Shown here: piece after piece, positions 23,768-32,864 of the stretch
How positions within the stretch are numbered: position 1 is the stretch's first letter
Layout of the letters: each line of letters begins with the position of its first letter
NCBI GenBank assembly: GCA_964544635.1
Contig: CAZJCK010000034.1
Coordinates: 1 to 35,381, forward strand
Length of the DNA stretch: 35,381 bases
Reading direction: 5' to 3'
Source of the DNA: CAZJCK01 sp964544635
Lineage (GTDB): Bacteria > Zixibacteria > MSB-5A5 > GN15 > FEB-12
Position numbers and translations under genes: made by a program
Notes under the pieces: model-generated
What the model saw: the letters and a program-made list of their open reading frames with translations, nothing else
The model's database searches: none
What the model was told of the DNA's origin: nothing

Positions 23768-24904
23768 ATGAAAGATCCCCGGAATAAAGTGCTGGCCAGA
23801 CAGCTGCTTGACTATTCAATCGAACTGAAAAAGGGCGAGGTCTTGTACCTCGAAGTAAAGGGTAAGGACACGCTCGACCTGGCCCAGGATATCATCCAGC
23901 TCGCCACCGAACGGGGCGCCACGCCGTTCTGGTACTACAACGACGAGTCGCTGTTGCGGCAGTTTGTCCGTTCGGCCGGCGACGACCAGTTCAAGAAAGC
24001 GGCTGAGCTGCACCTGGAGCTGATGACTCGGGCCGATGCCTATATCGGGCTGCGCGGCTCGGACAACCCGTTCGACATGGCAGATATGCCGTCGGAGCAG
24101 ATGGACAAGCAGAACAGTATTTTCTACAAGCCGGTGCACCTCGAAGAACGGGTGAAGAGAACGCGCTGGGTGGTGCTGCGTTACCCGAACAACGCCATGG
24201 CCCAGCTGGCGGAAACGTCGTGGGAGAAGTTTTCCGATTTCTATTATCAGGTCTGTTGCGCCGACTATGCCAAAATGTCGAAGGCGCAGGACAAGCTGTT
24301 TGAACTGATGGAAAAGACCGAGAAGGTCGAGATCAAAGGCCCGGGGACCGAGCTGACGTTTTCCCTGAAGGGGATCCCGTGTGTGAAGTGTGACGGCAAG
24401 CGGAATATCCCCGATGGCGAGGTGTACACCGCACCGGTGCGCGATTCGGTCAACGGTACGATCAGCTACAACACGCCGTCGCTGTACCAGGGGACGGTAT
24501 TCAATAATATCTCGTTGACGTTTGAGAACGGTAAGATCGTCAAGGCAACGTGCGACGGCGACAACGAGAAGCTCGAAAAGATCTTTAATACCGACGAGGG
24601 GGCGCGATACGTGGGTGAGTTCGCGATCGGGGTCAATCCGTTCATCAAGGATCCGATGCGCGACACACTCTTCGACGAGAAGATTGCCGGGTCGTTCCAT
24701 TTCACGCCGGGCCAGTGCTACGATGAAGCGCCCAACGGCAACCAGTCGTCGATTCACTGGGACCTCGTCCTGATCCAGCGTCCGGAATACGGTGGCGGCG
24801 AGATCTGGTTCGACGGTAATTTGATTCGCAAGGACGGCGTGTTTACCGATGATTCGCTGGAGAACTCGTTCTCGGCCGAAAATCTGCGGTCGACCGAGCT
24901 GTAA
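23768..24904 (+). CDS. M29-family metallo-aminopeptidase
   Basis: A 378-aa enzyme of peptidase family M29 (AmpS/aminopeptidase T type), which removes N-terminal residues using two metal ions. The expected ligands are seen: GEVYTAP (Glu218), VGEFAIG (Glu284), GSFHFTPGQ (His311) and SSIHWDLV (His330, Asp332). Length is close to the usual 370-410. The start chosen is ATG 23768, nine bases after a GAAAGGA site; a longer in-frame reading from 23654 has no family similarity and runs through the promoter region. No signal peptide, so cytoplasmic. The ferritin-like gene follows after 33 bases, likely in the same transcript. Confidence 0.93.
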   Translation: MKDPRNKVLARQLLDYSIELKKGEVLYLEVKGKDTLDLAQDIIQLATERGATPFWYYNDESLLRQFVRSAGDDQFKKAAELHLELMTRADAYIGLRGSDNPFDMADMPSEQMDKQNSIFYKPVHLEERVKRTRWVVLRYPNNAMAQLAETSWEKFSDFYYQVCCADYAKMSKAQDKLFELMEKTEKVEIKGPGTELTFSLKGIPCVKCDGKRNIPDGEVYTAPVRDSVNGTISYNTPSLYQGTVFNNISLTFENGKIVKATCDGDNEKLEKIFNTDEGARYVGEFAIGVNPFIKDPMRDTLFDEKIAGSFHFTPGQCYDEAPNGNQSSIHWDLVLIQRPEYGGGEIWFDGNLIRKDGVFTDDSLENSFSAENLRSTEL

Positions 24905-24937
24905 CGAAACACCATGTCGTAACCGTTGGAGGTAACG

Positions 24938-25447
24938 ATGGACATACTTGAATATGCTATGCAGATGGAGCTTGACGGCGAGCAGTTTTACAAGACGCAG
25001 GCGGCGGATGAAACCGACGACAAGCTGATGAAGATCCTGCTGTCGCTGGCCGAAGAAGAGCAGCGCCACTACGCTTTCTTCAAGAAGATGCGTGACGGTC
25101 ATTATGACGAGGCGGTGAAGGAGATGGATCGGAGCAGCCAGACGCTGAGCGAGATTCGCAACATCTTCAAGGAGATGGCGGACGGCCGGCAGGAGAAGAT
25201 GTTCTCCGGCGGCGAGGCTGAGGTCTGGAAAGAAGCGCTGCGTATCGAGGAGAAGGCGGAGAAGTTTTACCGCGAGAAAGCACAAGCTGAGACTGATCCG
25301 GAAAAGAAGAAACTGCTCGACCGTATCGCCAATGAGGAACGCAACCACATCCACATGATTGACGGTGTGCTGCACTACCTGCGTTCGCCCGATACCTTCG
25401 GCGATTCACAACAGTACCGCAACTTCATGAGTTGGGAAGGTCACTGA
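24938..25447 (+). CDS. Ferritin-like (rubrerythrin-type) diiron protein
   Basis: A 169-aa four-helix-bundle protein. The start at ATG 24938 is fixed by a GGAGG site five bases upstream (24928-24932); a TTG at 24926 is in frame but lies on that site. Metal-binding pattern: Glu11, E41-x-x-H44 (EEEQRH), a Glu in the third helix near 104-105, and E134-x-x-H137 (NEERNH), as expected for a ferritin/rubrerythrin-like diiron centre. There is no C-terminal rubredoxin domain (no CxxC pairs), so it is not a classic rubrerythrin. Function in iron handling or peroxide defence is likely but unproven. A second such protein is encoded at 34070. Confidence 0.9.
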   Translation: MDILEYAMQMELDGEQFYKTQAADETDDKLMKILLSLAEEEQRHYAFFKKMRDGHYDEAVKEMDRSSQTLSEIRNIFKEMADGRQEKMFSGGEAEVWKEALRIEEKAEKFYREKAQAETDPEKKKLLDRIANEERNHIHMIDGVLHYLRSPDTFGDSQQYRNFMSWEGH

Positions 25448-25497
25448 TCCTTCCGGTCGCACCAATGTGCGGTTGACGACACAGCACAGGAGCAAAG

Positions 25498-27558
25498 GTG
25501 CCGAAGCCGAACGTCCAGCAGCAACCGACTGAGGCGACCGGGCGCGCCGTACGGTTTGGTCTGTCATCGTTGATTGCGCTGGCATTGCTCGGACTGTTGT
25601 GGCCGTCGCGGCTTACGTGGGCGACGAACGCAATTGCGGCGCTGCCGGTAGTTGTCGGGCTGTCGTTGATGGCGCTGGCGGTTCTGGCGCAGTTGCGGCC
25701 GGTGGCGGCCGGCCTGTCGGCGGTCGCAGCGAGAATCGGGGCTATGGCGGGGCGCATTCTTACCGGCAAAACAGCGCGAATAGTTGCCGGAAGTCTTGTC
25801 TTGTTCACGATCTTCTTTCTACTGCGTTCGCGCAGCCTGTTGTACGGCGATGCGGCGTCGATTATCAGTGAGATTCGCACCGGAGTGTTTCCGATTCTGC
25901 AGGGGCAGTACCTTTTGCAGGTCGGCACGATCGGCTTGATGCATGTCGGCAGTCGGATCGTGGTCGATCTGACCGGCTTGAGTGTGATGGCGAGCTTCTC
26001 GGCGATTGTGGCGCTGTTCGGCGTGGTCGCAAGCTGGGCAATAGTTGCGATCAGTCGGGTGGTGGCGAAGGAAACATCGCAGCGAGTCGCCATCAGCCTC
26101 GCCGCCTTTTCAAGCGGGGCGGTGCTGTTGTTTTTCGGGCATCTGGAAAATTACACGCCCGCGCTGGCGATGGCTCTGTGGACGCTGTACTGGTCCTTGC
26201 GGGCGAGGCAAGACAGTCATGCCGGAACGATCGCCGTTGGGCTCGGCCTCGTGGCCTGCTTCCTTCACTTGATCACGTTTCCTTTCCTGCTGACAGCGCT
26301 GCTGGCGTTGGTATTGTCCCGGGTGGCCGGGCATGTGGTGATTCGGGTGACACGCGCCGCGGTGTGGACAGCGGTCATCGGCTCGATGGTGGTGGTGGTG
26401 GCATTGCAGGTGACCGGGCTGAACAAACCGTTCGTACCACCCTGGCCGGTCGAGGACAATTTGTATTGGCTCTTCTCCCCCGGTCATATTGTCGATGTCG
26501 TCAACCTGCTGGTGCTGCACGGGAGCGTCGGCCTGGTATTCTGGCTGGCGGCTGGACGTCCACCGTCCAATGTCAATCAGCTGCACCGGAGTGTGCTGCA
26601 AGCCGCGACGGTATTCACGCTTCTGGCGGCGGTGTGGATTGATCCGGAACTGGGGGCGGTCCGCGACTTTGACCTGCTCAGTTTCTTCGGCATGCCGCTG
26701 GCGCTGTACGGTGGCTGGCGGGTGACGCAGCGCATGCCAACCGACCGCCTGCGAATGCTGGCGCCATCGGCGGCGGCAGTGGGACTGCTGATGATAGCGC
26801 CGTGGGTCGTTGAGCAGATGTCCGCCGAGCAGTCGTTTGCGCGCTTGAACCGCTTGCTGAGCGATGATCCCCACTACCAGGTGACCTATCAGGATGGCGC
26901 GCGGGCGGAGGCGTGGGCGACGACGATCACGATACAATACCAACATTTCGAGGCAGCGATTCCCTATCTGAAACGTCGGCTCACAGTGAGGCCGCGCAAT
27001 CCCCGGGCGCTGCAGAACCTGGCGGAGGCATATCATCACATGGAGCGGTATGATTCGTCGGTGCAGTACTACCATAGAGCACATGTACGGGAACCGGGCA
27101 CGGCGCTGTCGTACGAGCGTCACGCCTTTGGCATGATGCAGCTTGATCAGATCGACTCGGTGCTGGCGTTGGGGCGGCGGGCGGTGGCGGCCGGCTCGGA
27201 GAATGTCGAGTTAATCGAATACCTTGCCGGCACTCACGCCCTGCGAGGGGAGGCGGAACGGGCGCTGCTCTACCTCAAGCGATTGCAGCAGCTGACGGAA
27301 ACTGATGGGGGGCGGGCGATGCAGATTGCGCTGATGTACTCATCGTTGCGGCAGGCCGACTCGGCGTATGCGTATCTCGTGAAGGCGAAGCAGACGGCGG
27401 CGCCGTCGGAGCTGCAGCGAATTCTTGCCATGCAGGTGGCGATGTCGTTGATTATGGGCGATACAGGCAGGGCACGGGGGCATCTTGACGAACTGAAGCG
27501 TCGTTTTCCCGCCTCGCCGTTGATCAATGATTTACAGGCAAAGATAGAGCAGCGGTGA
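25498..27558 (+). CDS. Polytopic GT-C-like membrane protein with C-terminal TPR repeats, copy 1
   Basis: A 686-aa protein of unknown function. GTG at 25498 follows AGGAG. Residues about 20-440 hold about 10 hydrophobic helices; 465-686 are TPR-type helix pairs (NPRALQNLAEAYHHMERYDS). Conserved points shared with its neighbour: YGD (116-118) after the third hydrophobic segment, HLENYTP (215-221), FVPPWPVEDNLYWLFSPGH (312-330) and DPELGAVRDFDLLSFFG (382-398). An acidic site at the first loop and later W/H/D-rich loops are typical of GT-C glycosyltransferases and their TMTC-type TPR-bearing relatives, so an oligosaccharide or mannosyl transfer role is plausible but not shown. The TPR part would lie in the periplasm or the cytoplasm, depending on topology. 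Followed by a paralog with a 4-base overlap. Confidence 0.8.
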   Translation: MPKPNVQQQPTEATGRAVRFGLSSLIALALLGLLWPSRLTWATNAIAALPVVVGLSLMALAVLAQLRPVAAGLSAVAARIGAMAGRILTGKTARIVAGSLVLFTIFFLLRSRSLLYGDAASIISEIRTGVFPILQGQYLLQVGTIGLMHVGSRIVVDLTGLSVMASFSAIVALFGVVASWAIVAISRVVAKETSQRVAISLAAFSSGAVLLFFGHLENYTPALAMALWTLYWSLRARQDSHAGTIAVGLGLVACFLHLITFPFLLTALLALVLSRVAGHVVIRVTRAAVWTAVIGSMVVVVALQVTGLNKPFVPPWPVEDNLYWLFSPGHIVDVVNLLVLHGSVGLVFWLAAGRPPSNVNQLHRSVLQAATVFTLLAAVWIDPELGAVRDFDLLSFFGMPLALYGGWRVTQRMPTDRLRMLAPSAAAVGLLMIAPWVVEQMSAEQSFARLNRLLSDDPHYQVTYQDGARAEAWATTITIQYQHFEAAIPYLKRRLTVRPRNPRALQNLAEAYHHMERYDSSVQYYHRAHVREPGTALSYERHAFGMMQLDQIDSVLALGRRAVAAGSENVELIEYLAGTHALRGEAERALLYLKRLQQLTETDGGRAMQIALMYSSLRQADSAYAYLVKAKQTAAPSELQRILAMQVAMSLIMGDTGRARGHLDELKRRFPASPLINDLQAKIEQR

Positions 27559-29594
27559 AGGCGAAAGCAGCAAAGGACCAGAATGCTGGGCATAAAGGCG
27601 TCGGCGGCATACTGCCATTCGTACTGGTAGTAGTTCTGTTCGGATTGCTCAGCCTGCTGCCGCTGCATCTGCGATGGGGAGCGTCATACTGGACACTGCT
27701 ACCCTACGCTTACTTTGTCCTGATTGCGGCGCTACTTTTGATGCTGCCACCGGTCTCCCGGACTATCGGTCACTTCCTTGTTCAGGTGGTGACAGCTCTC
27801 GAACGCCTGGTACGTTCACGGTGGCTTGGGAGCACAGCACTGTTTGCAGCGTCGGCAGCGGTCTTCTACCTGTTTCATGTCTCGACGGTAGTCTACGGCG
27901 ACAGCCTGATGATCATCGAGGATATTCGCAATGGCCGGGTTCTCGAGACCGGCCTGAAGTTTGCGATCCAACCGCTGACATCGCTGGTGTCGTATGGCTG
28001 GTACCAGCTTGTGACGGTGGCGGTGGCACAGCCGGCGCATGCGGGGCTGGCGTCGTTGAACGCCATCGCCGGCGGGCTTGGCATGGTGGCACTGACCCGG
28101 CTGGTGTCGCATCTAACCGATGAGCGACCTGACAGGCTGCTGTTCTTTCTTGCGGCTCTGACGAGCGGCGGCATCGTCCTGTTCTTCGGCTATCCCGAAA
28201 ACTACACGCTGGCGTTTGTGGGCTATCTGTGGACTCTGGTTTTTCTTCTCCGCGGACTTGACAATGAGGTGATGTGGCCGGCCTGGCTGCTTGCGATTGT
28301 GACGACCGCTTGCCACATGTTGCTTGGGCATATTTTGTTGCTTGTGCTGCTGGTACACCTGAGGCACCGTATGACCGGCAGGCTCTTTCATCGGCCGTTA
28401 CGAACCCTGGGGTGGATAGCGGCTGTGTCGTACGGTTTGATGACTCTTGCCGAAGTGGCCGGAGTGCGAGAATTCTTCGTGCCGCCCTGGCCGACTGAGG
28501 ACACGCACTATTGGGCGGTATCGCCTTATCATCTGCTTGACTTGCTCAATATGGTTGTGCTGGTGGCGCCGGTGGCGCTGGCGTGTGGTCTTGGGCTGCT
28601 TTTCCGTAGACAGTTGCAGTCTCTTGAGTCTCCCGCCGACCGGATTCTGTTGCTGGCCGCCGGGCTCGCGCTTCTCGCCAGCTTCTGGATCGATCCGGCA
28701 CTGGGAGCGGCGCGAGACTGGGACTTGTTATCGTTCTTCGGCATACCCGCGACGCTATTGGCCATCAGGCTGTACCGCCAGAGCCTGCCGTCAGTGCAGC
28801 GTCCGGAATGGATCGGCGCAGCGGTAATACTCGTGATGTTTCTGATTGTGCCCAACGTTTTGGAGAAGCGCTCAGTTGACAGGTCTATATCGTACTTAAA
28901 TTTGGTTTTGTGGCATGATCCGCACTACGCGCAAGACTATCATGATGCCTATCGATGTTTATCGTGGGGTGTTATTCTTGGGAAGGTACTGCCTGGTACT
29001 GAATTGGATCTACCGTACTTTCGTCGGCGGCTGGAGGCAGACCCAACGTCATCAGCAGCCGCCAGTAATGTCGCGGAGCACTTCGCGCGAGACAGGCATT
29101 ACGATTCGGCGGCATACTACTACCGCATTGCAGTGGAGTACGACCCGCGCGACGCCGGGTTTGCTGCCAACCTGGCGTTCATGCTGCAACGTATGGGCCG
29201 GCACGACTCTGCAATCGACATGGGGTTGCGCGCGGTACGGTTGAACCCGCAACTACCGCTCGCGCACACCGCCGTTGGAATCGCAATGATAGAGAGAGGA
29301 CAAACAGCAAGTGGCATTGATCATGTTCGGCGGGCGTATCAACTTGATCCGACTGAGTATGATCATGTTTTAAATCTGGGCATTGCATACGCTCGTACCA
29401 GTCGACTCGATTCAGCTGTCTTCTATTTCGATCGTGCGCTGGAACGCGCAAATCCGGATCATCGTGAAATGCTCCTGGCTGAACTCGTTCGTTTATATCG
29501 AGACATGGGCCGGGAGGACTTGGGTCGACCTCACAGGCAGCAACTGCAGCGCGAATTTCCCAACTCGCAACTGCTCGACAACCTGGGTCTTTAG
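27555..29594 (+). CDS. Polytopic GT-C-like membrane protein with C-terminal TPR repeats, copy 2
   Basis: A 679-aa paralog of the preceding protein. The GTG at 27555 overlaps its stop (GTGA). Matching landmarks in the same order: YGD (114-116), YPENYT (213-218), FFVPPWPTEDTHYWAVSPYH (307-326) and DPALGAARDWDLLSFFG (380-396). Residues about 20-440 contain the membrane segments; 460-679 are TPR-like (AASNVAEHFARDRHYDSAAY, LNLGIAYARTSRLDSAVFY). Identity to copy 1 is clear only in these blocks, so this is an old duplication. Compare GT-C/TMTC-like O-glycosyltransferases, inferred. The last base is 3 bases from the convergent EamA gene, leaving no room for a terminator. Confidence 0.8.
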   Translation: MKAKAAKDQNAGHKGVGGILPFVLVVVLFGLLSLLPLHLRWGASYWTLLPYAYFVLIAALLLMLPPVSRTIGHFLVQVVTALERLVRSRWLGSTALFAASAAVFYLFHVSTVVYGDSLMIIEDIRNGRVLETGLKFAIQPLTSLVSYGWYQLVTVAVAQPAHAGLASLNAIAGGLGMVALTRLVSHLTDERPDRLLFFLAALTSGGIVLFFGYPENYTLAFVGYLWTLVFLLRGLDNEVMWPAWLLAIVTTACHMLLGHILLLVLLVHLRHRMTGRLFHRPLRTLGWIAAVSYGLMTLAEVAGVREFFVPPWPTEDTHYWAVSPYHLLDLLNMVVLVAPVALACGLGLLFRRQLQSLESPADRILLLAAGLALLASFWIDPALGAARDWDLLSFFGIPATLLAIRLYRQSLPSVQRPEWIGAAVILVMFLIVPNVLEKRSVDRSISYLNLVLWHDPHYAQDYHDAYRCLSWGVILGKVLPGTELDLPYFRRRLEADPTSSAAASNVAEHFARDRHYDSAAYYYRIAVEYDPRDAGFAANLAFMLQRMGRHDSAIDMGLRAVRLNPQLPLAHTAVGIAMIERGQTASGIDHVRRAYQLDPTEYDHVLNLGIAYARTSRLDSAVFYFDRALERANPDHREMLLAELVRLYRDMGREDLGRPHRQQLQREFPNSQLLDNLGL

Positions 29595-29597
29595 AGA

Positions 29598-30512
29598 TCA
29601 AAGTTCAGCGAGTAAGACGCCGCCAATGGCGACAGCGCCGCCGATGACGAATGACCAACCGAGCGGTTCACCCAGCCAGAAATAGGCGATCAGCGATGCG
29701 ATGACCGGCTGGACATTGTGCCAGACCGCCAGTCGCGAGGCCTCCCACTGTTTGAGAATCCAGTAGTACAGCACGTAGGCAAGGATCGAGGTGCCGATGG
29801 CGACATAGAGCACCGAGCCCCAGGCGACGACAGGGACCGCTGCATACTCAAACACACTCGCCTGCCACAGGCCGAACGGAAAGTACAGGAGCGACCCGAA
29901 GGAGAGCGCGTAGGCGGTGACGCGGAGGGCGCCGTAGCGCTGGGCGAGGGGACGTCCGAGGACGGTGTAGTAGGCCCAGGCGACGACGGCCAGCAGGATG
30001 ATCAGATCACCCCACAGATACTCGGTAGAGATCTTCACAGCCCCGGCGGTCATGATGATAATGACGCCGGTGACGGCGATGGCGATACCGACGGCGCGTC
30101 GCAAGCGAAGGCGTTCCCCCAGGTGGACGACCGCGAGGATGGCGACAAAGATCGGCGTGATCGCGAACAGCAGAGAACCGTGACCGGCGCCGGTGAGCGA
30201 CTGACCGACGAGATAGGCGACCTGGTTAAAGGGTATGATGATGAGCCCGAGACCGAAGATGCGCCACATGTCGCGACGTTCGATTTTCGGTTCGCGTTTG
30301 CGCGACCAGACGATGAGCAGCAGCAATGTCGATGCGATGGTGAAGCGGAAGAAGGCGAAGACAAAGGGCTGGATTTCGTCGAGGCCGAACTTGGCCACAG
30401 GAAAGGTCAGGGCGCCGAGCAACTGCTGCAGGAGCATGACCGGCACCATGACGGCCATTGTCAGACCGTCGCTATGGCGCCCGGGGGTGGGTGGCGGCGG
30501 GGTGGTGGCCAT
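29598..30512 (-). CDS. EamA-family (DMT superfamily) transporter
   Basis: A 304-aa inner-membrane protein with about ten hydrophobic helices in two EamA repeats (from about 17 and 160). LTFPVAKFGLDEIQPFVFAF, LVGQSLTGAGHGSLLFAITP in the first repeat and a second half with AYYTVLGRPLAQRYG fit drug/metabolite exporters of the EamA group (RhaT/YdcZ-type). Substrate not readable. The start ATG directly follows the stop of the SDR gene upstream (no bases between), so the two should be cotranslated. A proline-rich start (MATTPPPPTPGR) precedes the first helix. Confidence 0.9.
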   Translation of the reverse strand: MATTPPPPTPGRHSDGLTMAVMVPVMLLQQLLGALTFPVAKFGLDEIQPFVFAFFRFTIASTLLLLIVWSRKREPKIERRDMWRIFGLGLIIIPFNQVAYLVGQSLTGAGHGSLLFAITPIFVAILAVVHLGERLRLRRAVGIAIAVTGVIIIMTAGAVKISTEYLWGDLIILLAVVAWAYYTVLGRPLAQRYGALRVTAYALSFGSLLYFPFGLWQASVFEYAAVPVVAWGSVLYVAIGTSILAYVLYYWILKQWEASRLAVWHNVQPVIASLIAYFWLGEPLGWSFVIGGAVAIGGVLLAEL

Positions 30513-31292
30513 TTATAACAGCGACTTGGCCGCGCCACCGTCGCACAGAATCGCCTGGCCGGTGATGTAGGCGGCACGCTGCGAGGCGAGAAAAACGATC
30601 AGCGCAGCCAGTTCATCCGGCCGACCAAGCCGTCCCGCCGGAACGTTGGCGGCGAACTGTTCAAGCACTTCGTCGCGAGTTTTACCGGCGGCGCCGGCGC
30701 GCTTGTCGGCCAGTTCGATGAGGCGGTCGGTCAATGTGTAGCCAGGGAGAACGGAGTTGGCGGTGATGCCCTCGGCGGCGTGGGTGTTGGAGATCGACTT
30801 TATGAAGCCGGTCAGGCCGGCGCGAAAGGTGTTGGACAAGAGCAGGTCGTTTTCGGGCTGACGGACAGCTATCGAGGTGATGTAAATCAGTCTCCCCCAC
30901 TTTCGTTCGAGCATGCGCGGCAGGACACCGCGGGTGAGACGGACGGCGGACTGGAGCACGATGTTATACGCATCTTCGAATTGCGACTCATCCAGAGCAT
31001 CGAAGCGTCCCGGGGGCGGACCACCGGCGTTGGAAACGAGGATGTCGACCGGCAGTGCGGCATCGATGACACGGCTGATGATCTCGGGCTGAGAAATATC
31101 ACCGGCGACCGTTTTCGGGGTGATGCCGGTTTCGTCGGTGATCTGCTGTGCCGCCTTTGCGAGTCGTTGGTCGGAACGGGAGTTGATGACCAGCTCGACA
31201 CCATTGCGCGCCAGTTCCAGCGCAGCGTGATAACCGAGGCCGGTCGAGGCCCCGGTTACCAGTGCGCGTTTGCCTTTGATACCCAGATCCAT
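30513..31292 (-). CDS. Short-chain dehydrogenase/reductase-like protein lacking the YxxxK catalytic pair
   Basis: A 260-codon (259-aa) Rossmann-fold protein. The start is ATG 31292-31290, overlapping by one base the stop of the M20 gene (TAATG); a longer reading from 31409 lies in the M20 gene. TGASTGLG is the nucleotide-binding glycine motif, SNAGGPPPG the NAG motif and YITSIAV carries the catalytic Ser. Where SDRs have YxxxK, this protein reads LSNTFRAGLTGF, so Tyr is replaced by Ser and Lys by Arg when aligned. This matches a recognised SDR subgroup that keeps the fold but not the standard active site, so oxidoreductase activity cannot be assumed. Located between a dipeptidase and a transporter in one operon. 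Confidence 0.88.
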   Translation of the reverse strand: MDLGIKGKRALVTGASTGLGYHAALELARNGVELVINSRSDQRLAKAAQQITDETGITPKTVAGDISQPEIISRVIDAALPVDILVSNAGGPPPGRFDALDESQFEDAYNIVLQSAVRLTRGVLPRMLERKWGRLIYITSIAVRQPENDLLLSNTFRAGLTGFIKSISNTHAAEGITANSVLPGYTLTDRLIELADKRAGAAGKTRDEVLEQFAANVPAGRLGRPDELAALIVFLASQRAAYITGQAILCDGGAAKSLL

Positions 31293-32659
31293 TACTTCTC
31301 CACGGCAGCCAGTTCGAGCGGCAGCTGGGCGCCGATCTTGCAGCCGCGCTCGAAGTCGAGGACGCGGAACTTCTCGTTGGGCGAGTGAATGTTGTCGTCG
31401 TGCTGGCATAAACCGATCAGCAGGGTATCGATACCAAGGAGCTCCTTGAATTCGCCCACGACCGGGATGGAGCCGCCCTCTTTCATGAAGACCGGCTCCT
31501 TGCCAAAGCCCTTCTTGATCGCCTTGGCGGCGGCATCCAGCCAGGGTCCGTCGGTAGGCACGACCACACCGCGGGCGCCGCCATGCTTCTTGACCTTAAC
31601 CGTCACCGATTTCGGCGCAATCTTCTTGAGATACTTCTCGATCTTGTTGCAGATATCGTCGGGATCCTGGTTAGGAACGAGTCGCATGGTGATCTTGGCG
31701 TAGGCCCATTCCGGGATGATCGTCTTGGCGCCGTCCCCCTGGTAGCCGCCGGTGATACCGTTGACGTCGAGGGTCGGGCGCGAGCCGGTGCGTTCGTATG
31801 TCGAGTAGCCCTTCTCACCATGAGTGGCCGGGACTCCGGCCGACTTGGCGTACGCCTTTTCGTTGTACGGGAGTTTTTTGAACTGCTTGCGTTCCCACTT
31901 GGTCATCGGCTTGACGTCTTTATAGAAGCCGGGAATGGCGATCTTGTTGTTCTTGTCGTGGAGCTTGCCGATCATGTCGCACAGCTGGTTAATCGGGTTG
32001 GCAATGGCGCCGCCATAGGAACCGGAGTGGACATCGCGACTGGGTCCGTGCACCCAGACCTCGACAAACGCCAGGCCGCGCAGGCCGAAGGTGACGGCGG
32101 GGGTGGTCTTGTCGAACATGGCGGTGTCGGAGACAACGCAGATGTCGGCCTTGAGCAGCTTCTTGTTCTTCTTCAGGAATCTGGGAAGATTCTCGCTGGC
32201 GATCTCCTCTTCCCCCTCGATCATCAGCTTGACATTGACGGGGAGGGTGCCGGTAGCCTTGATGACCGCCTCCAGGCCCTTGATGTGGGCGAACACCTGG
32301 CCCTTGTCATCGGCGCTGCCCCGGGCGTACATGTAGCCGTTGCGTACTTCCGGCTCAAACGGCTGGCTTTTCCAGAGGTCGAACGGTTCGGGCGGCTGGA
32401 CATCGTAATGGCCGTAGTACAGGACGGTCGGCAGCTTCTTGTCAACCATGTACTCACCGTAGACGAGCGGATGGCCGCCGGTCGGGTAGATCTTTGTTGC
32501 GAAGCCAATCTTGTTGAGGTGGGCTTCAAGCCATTTGGCGCAGGCGACGAGGTCGTCTTTGTGCGCCGGCTGGGCGGATACGGAGGGGAATCTCAAGAAC
32601 TCGAACAGTTCGTCCATGCGCTGTTTTTCGGTCTGCTTGAGATAATCGAACGGGGTCAT
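31292..32659 (-). CDS. M20-family dipeptidase (metallopeptidase)
   Basis: A 455-aa M20 peptidase, subgroup of carnosinase-like cytosolic nonspecific dipeptidases. Metal and catalytic sites are visible: GHYDVQP (His84, Asp86), RGSADDKGQ (Asp117), GEEE (catalytic Glu near 150 with adjacent ligand Glu), SDT, and C-terminal NIHSPNE (His ligand). The lid insertion between about 205 and 320 includes the DVHSGSYGG motif. No signal peptide. ATG 32659 follows GGAGA at the right distance. It heads an operon with the SDR-like and EamA genes; its own promoter is visible upstream. Likely cleaves short peptides for amino-acid recovery. Confidence 0.95.
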   Translation of the reverse strand: MTPFDYLKQTEKQRMDELFEFLRFPSVSAQPAHKDDLVACAKWLEAHLNKIGFATKIYPTGGHPLVYGEYMVDKKLPTVLYYGHYDVQPPEPFDLWKSQPFEPEVRNGYMYARGSADDKGQVFAHIKGLEAVIKATGTLPVNVKLMIEGEEEIASENLPRFLKKNKKLLKADICVVSDTAMFDKTTPAVTFGLRGLAFVEVWVHGPSRDVHSGSYGGAIANPINQLCDMIGKLHDKNNKIAIPGFYKDVKPMTKWERKQFKKLPYNEKAYAKSAGVPATHGEKGYSTYERTGSRPTLDVNGITGGYQGDGAKTIIPEWAYAKITMRLVPNQDPDDICNKIEKYLKKIAPKSVTVKVKKHGGARGVVVPTDGPWLDAAAKAIKKGFGKEPVFMKEGGSIPVVGEFKELLGIDTLLIGLCQHDDNIHSPNEKFRVLDFERGCKIGAQLPLELAAVEK

Positions 32660-32702
32660 AGATCTTCTCCTGCGGTTGGGTCAGTATGTGTTACCGGGTG
32701 GG

Positions 32703-32731
32703 AATATAGATGGTTGTCGAGGCGGTGTAAA
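32703..32731 (-). promoter_or_regulatory. Sigma-70-type promoter for the M20-SDR-EamA operon
   Basis: On the - strand TTTACA (32731-32726) and TATATT (32708-32703) are separated by exactly 17 bases, each matching the consensus at five of six positions. The start codon lies 44 bases past the -10. This is the best sigma-70-like match I see in the window. Confidence 0.65.
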
Positions 32732-32821
32732 GGGCGGTTGGAGAAAGTGGCAGCCACCGCCCGTCTGCGCCGGGCAATGCGGTACCCGAAAGGACGGTTG
32801 GCCGGGCAAGCCGTGCCCTGA

Positions 32822-32835
32822 CATTCCGGGCTACG
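32822..32835. repeat. REP-like unit CATTCCGGGCTACG
   Basis: This 14-base stretch shares ATT-[T/C]-CGGGCTACG with 34018-34030, beyond the other end of the lipoprotein gene. The surrounding text is GC-rich and non-coding. Similar GGGCTACG-ended palindromic spacers occur in many FCB and Planctomycetes genomes, from memory only. A short element; weak evidence with two copies. Confidence 0.35.
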
Positions 32836-32864
32836 CTGACACAATCCGCGGGTGGTAACCGCTT

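Noticed and set aside
23816..25375. Open frame of 519 codons on the - strand across the aminopeptidase and ferritin-like genes
   Set aside because: It runs antisense to two clearly identified genes, shows no domain pattern, and its length follows from the GC-rich codon bias of the real genes.
25458..25471. Small hairpin CGCAC-CAAT-GTGCG after the ferritin-like gene
   Set aside because: Only five pairs and no U-run, so not called as a terminator.
31583..32821. Open frame of 412 codons on the + strand over the M20 gene
   Set aside because: Antisense to a dipeptidase with all catalytic motifs; no signal, motif or ribosome-binding site.
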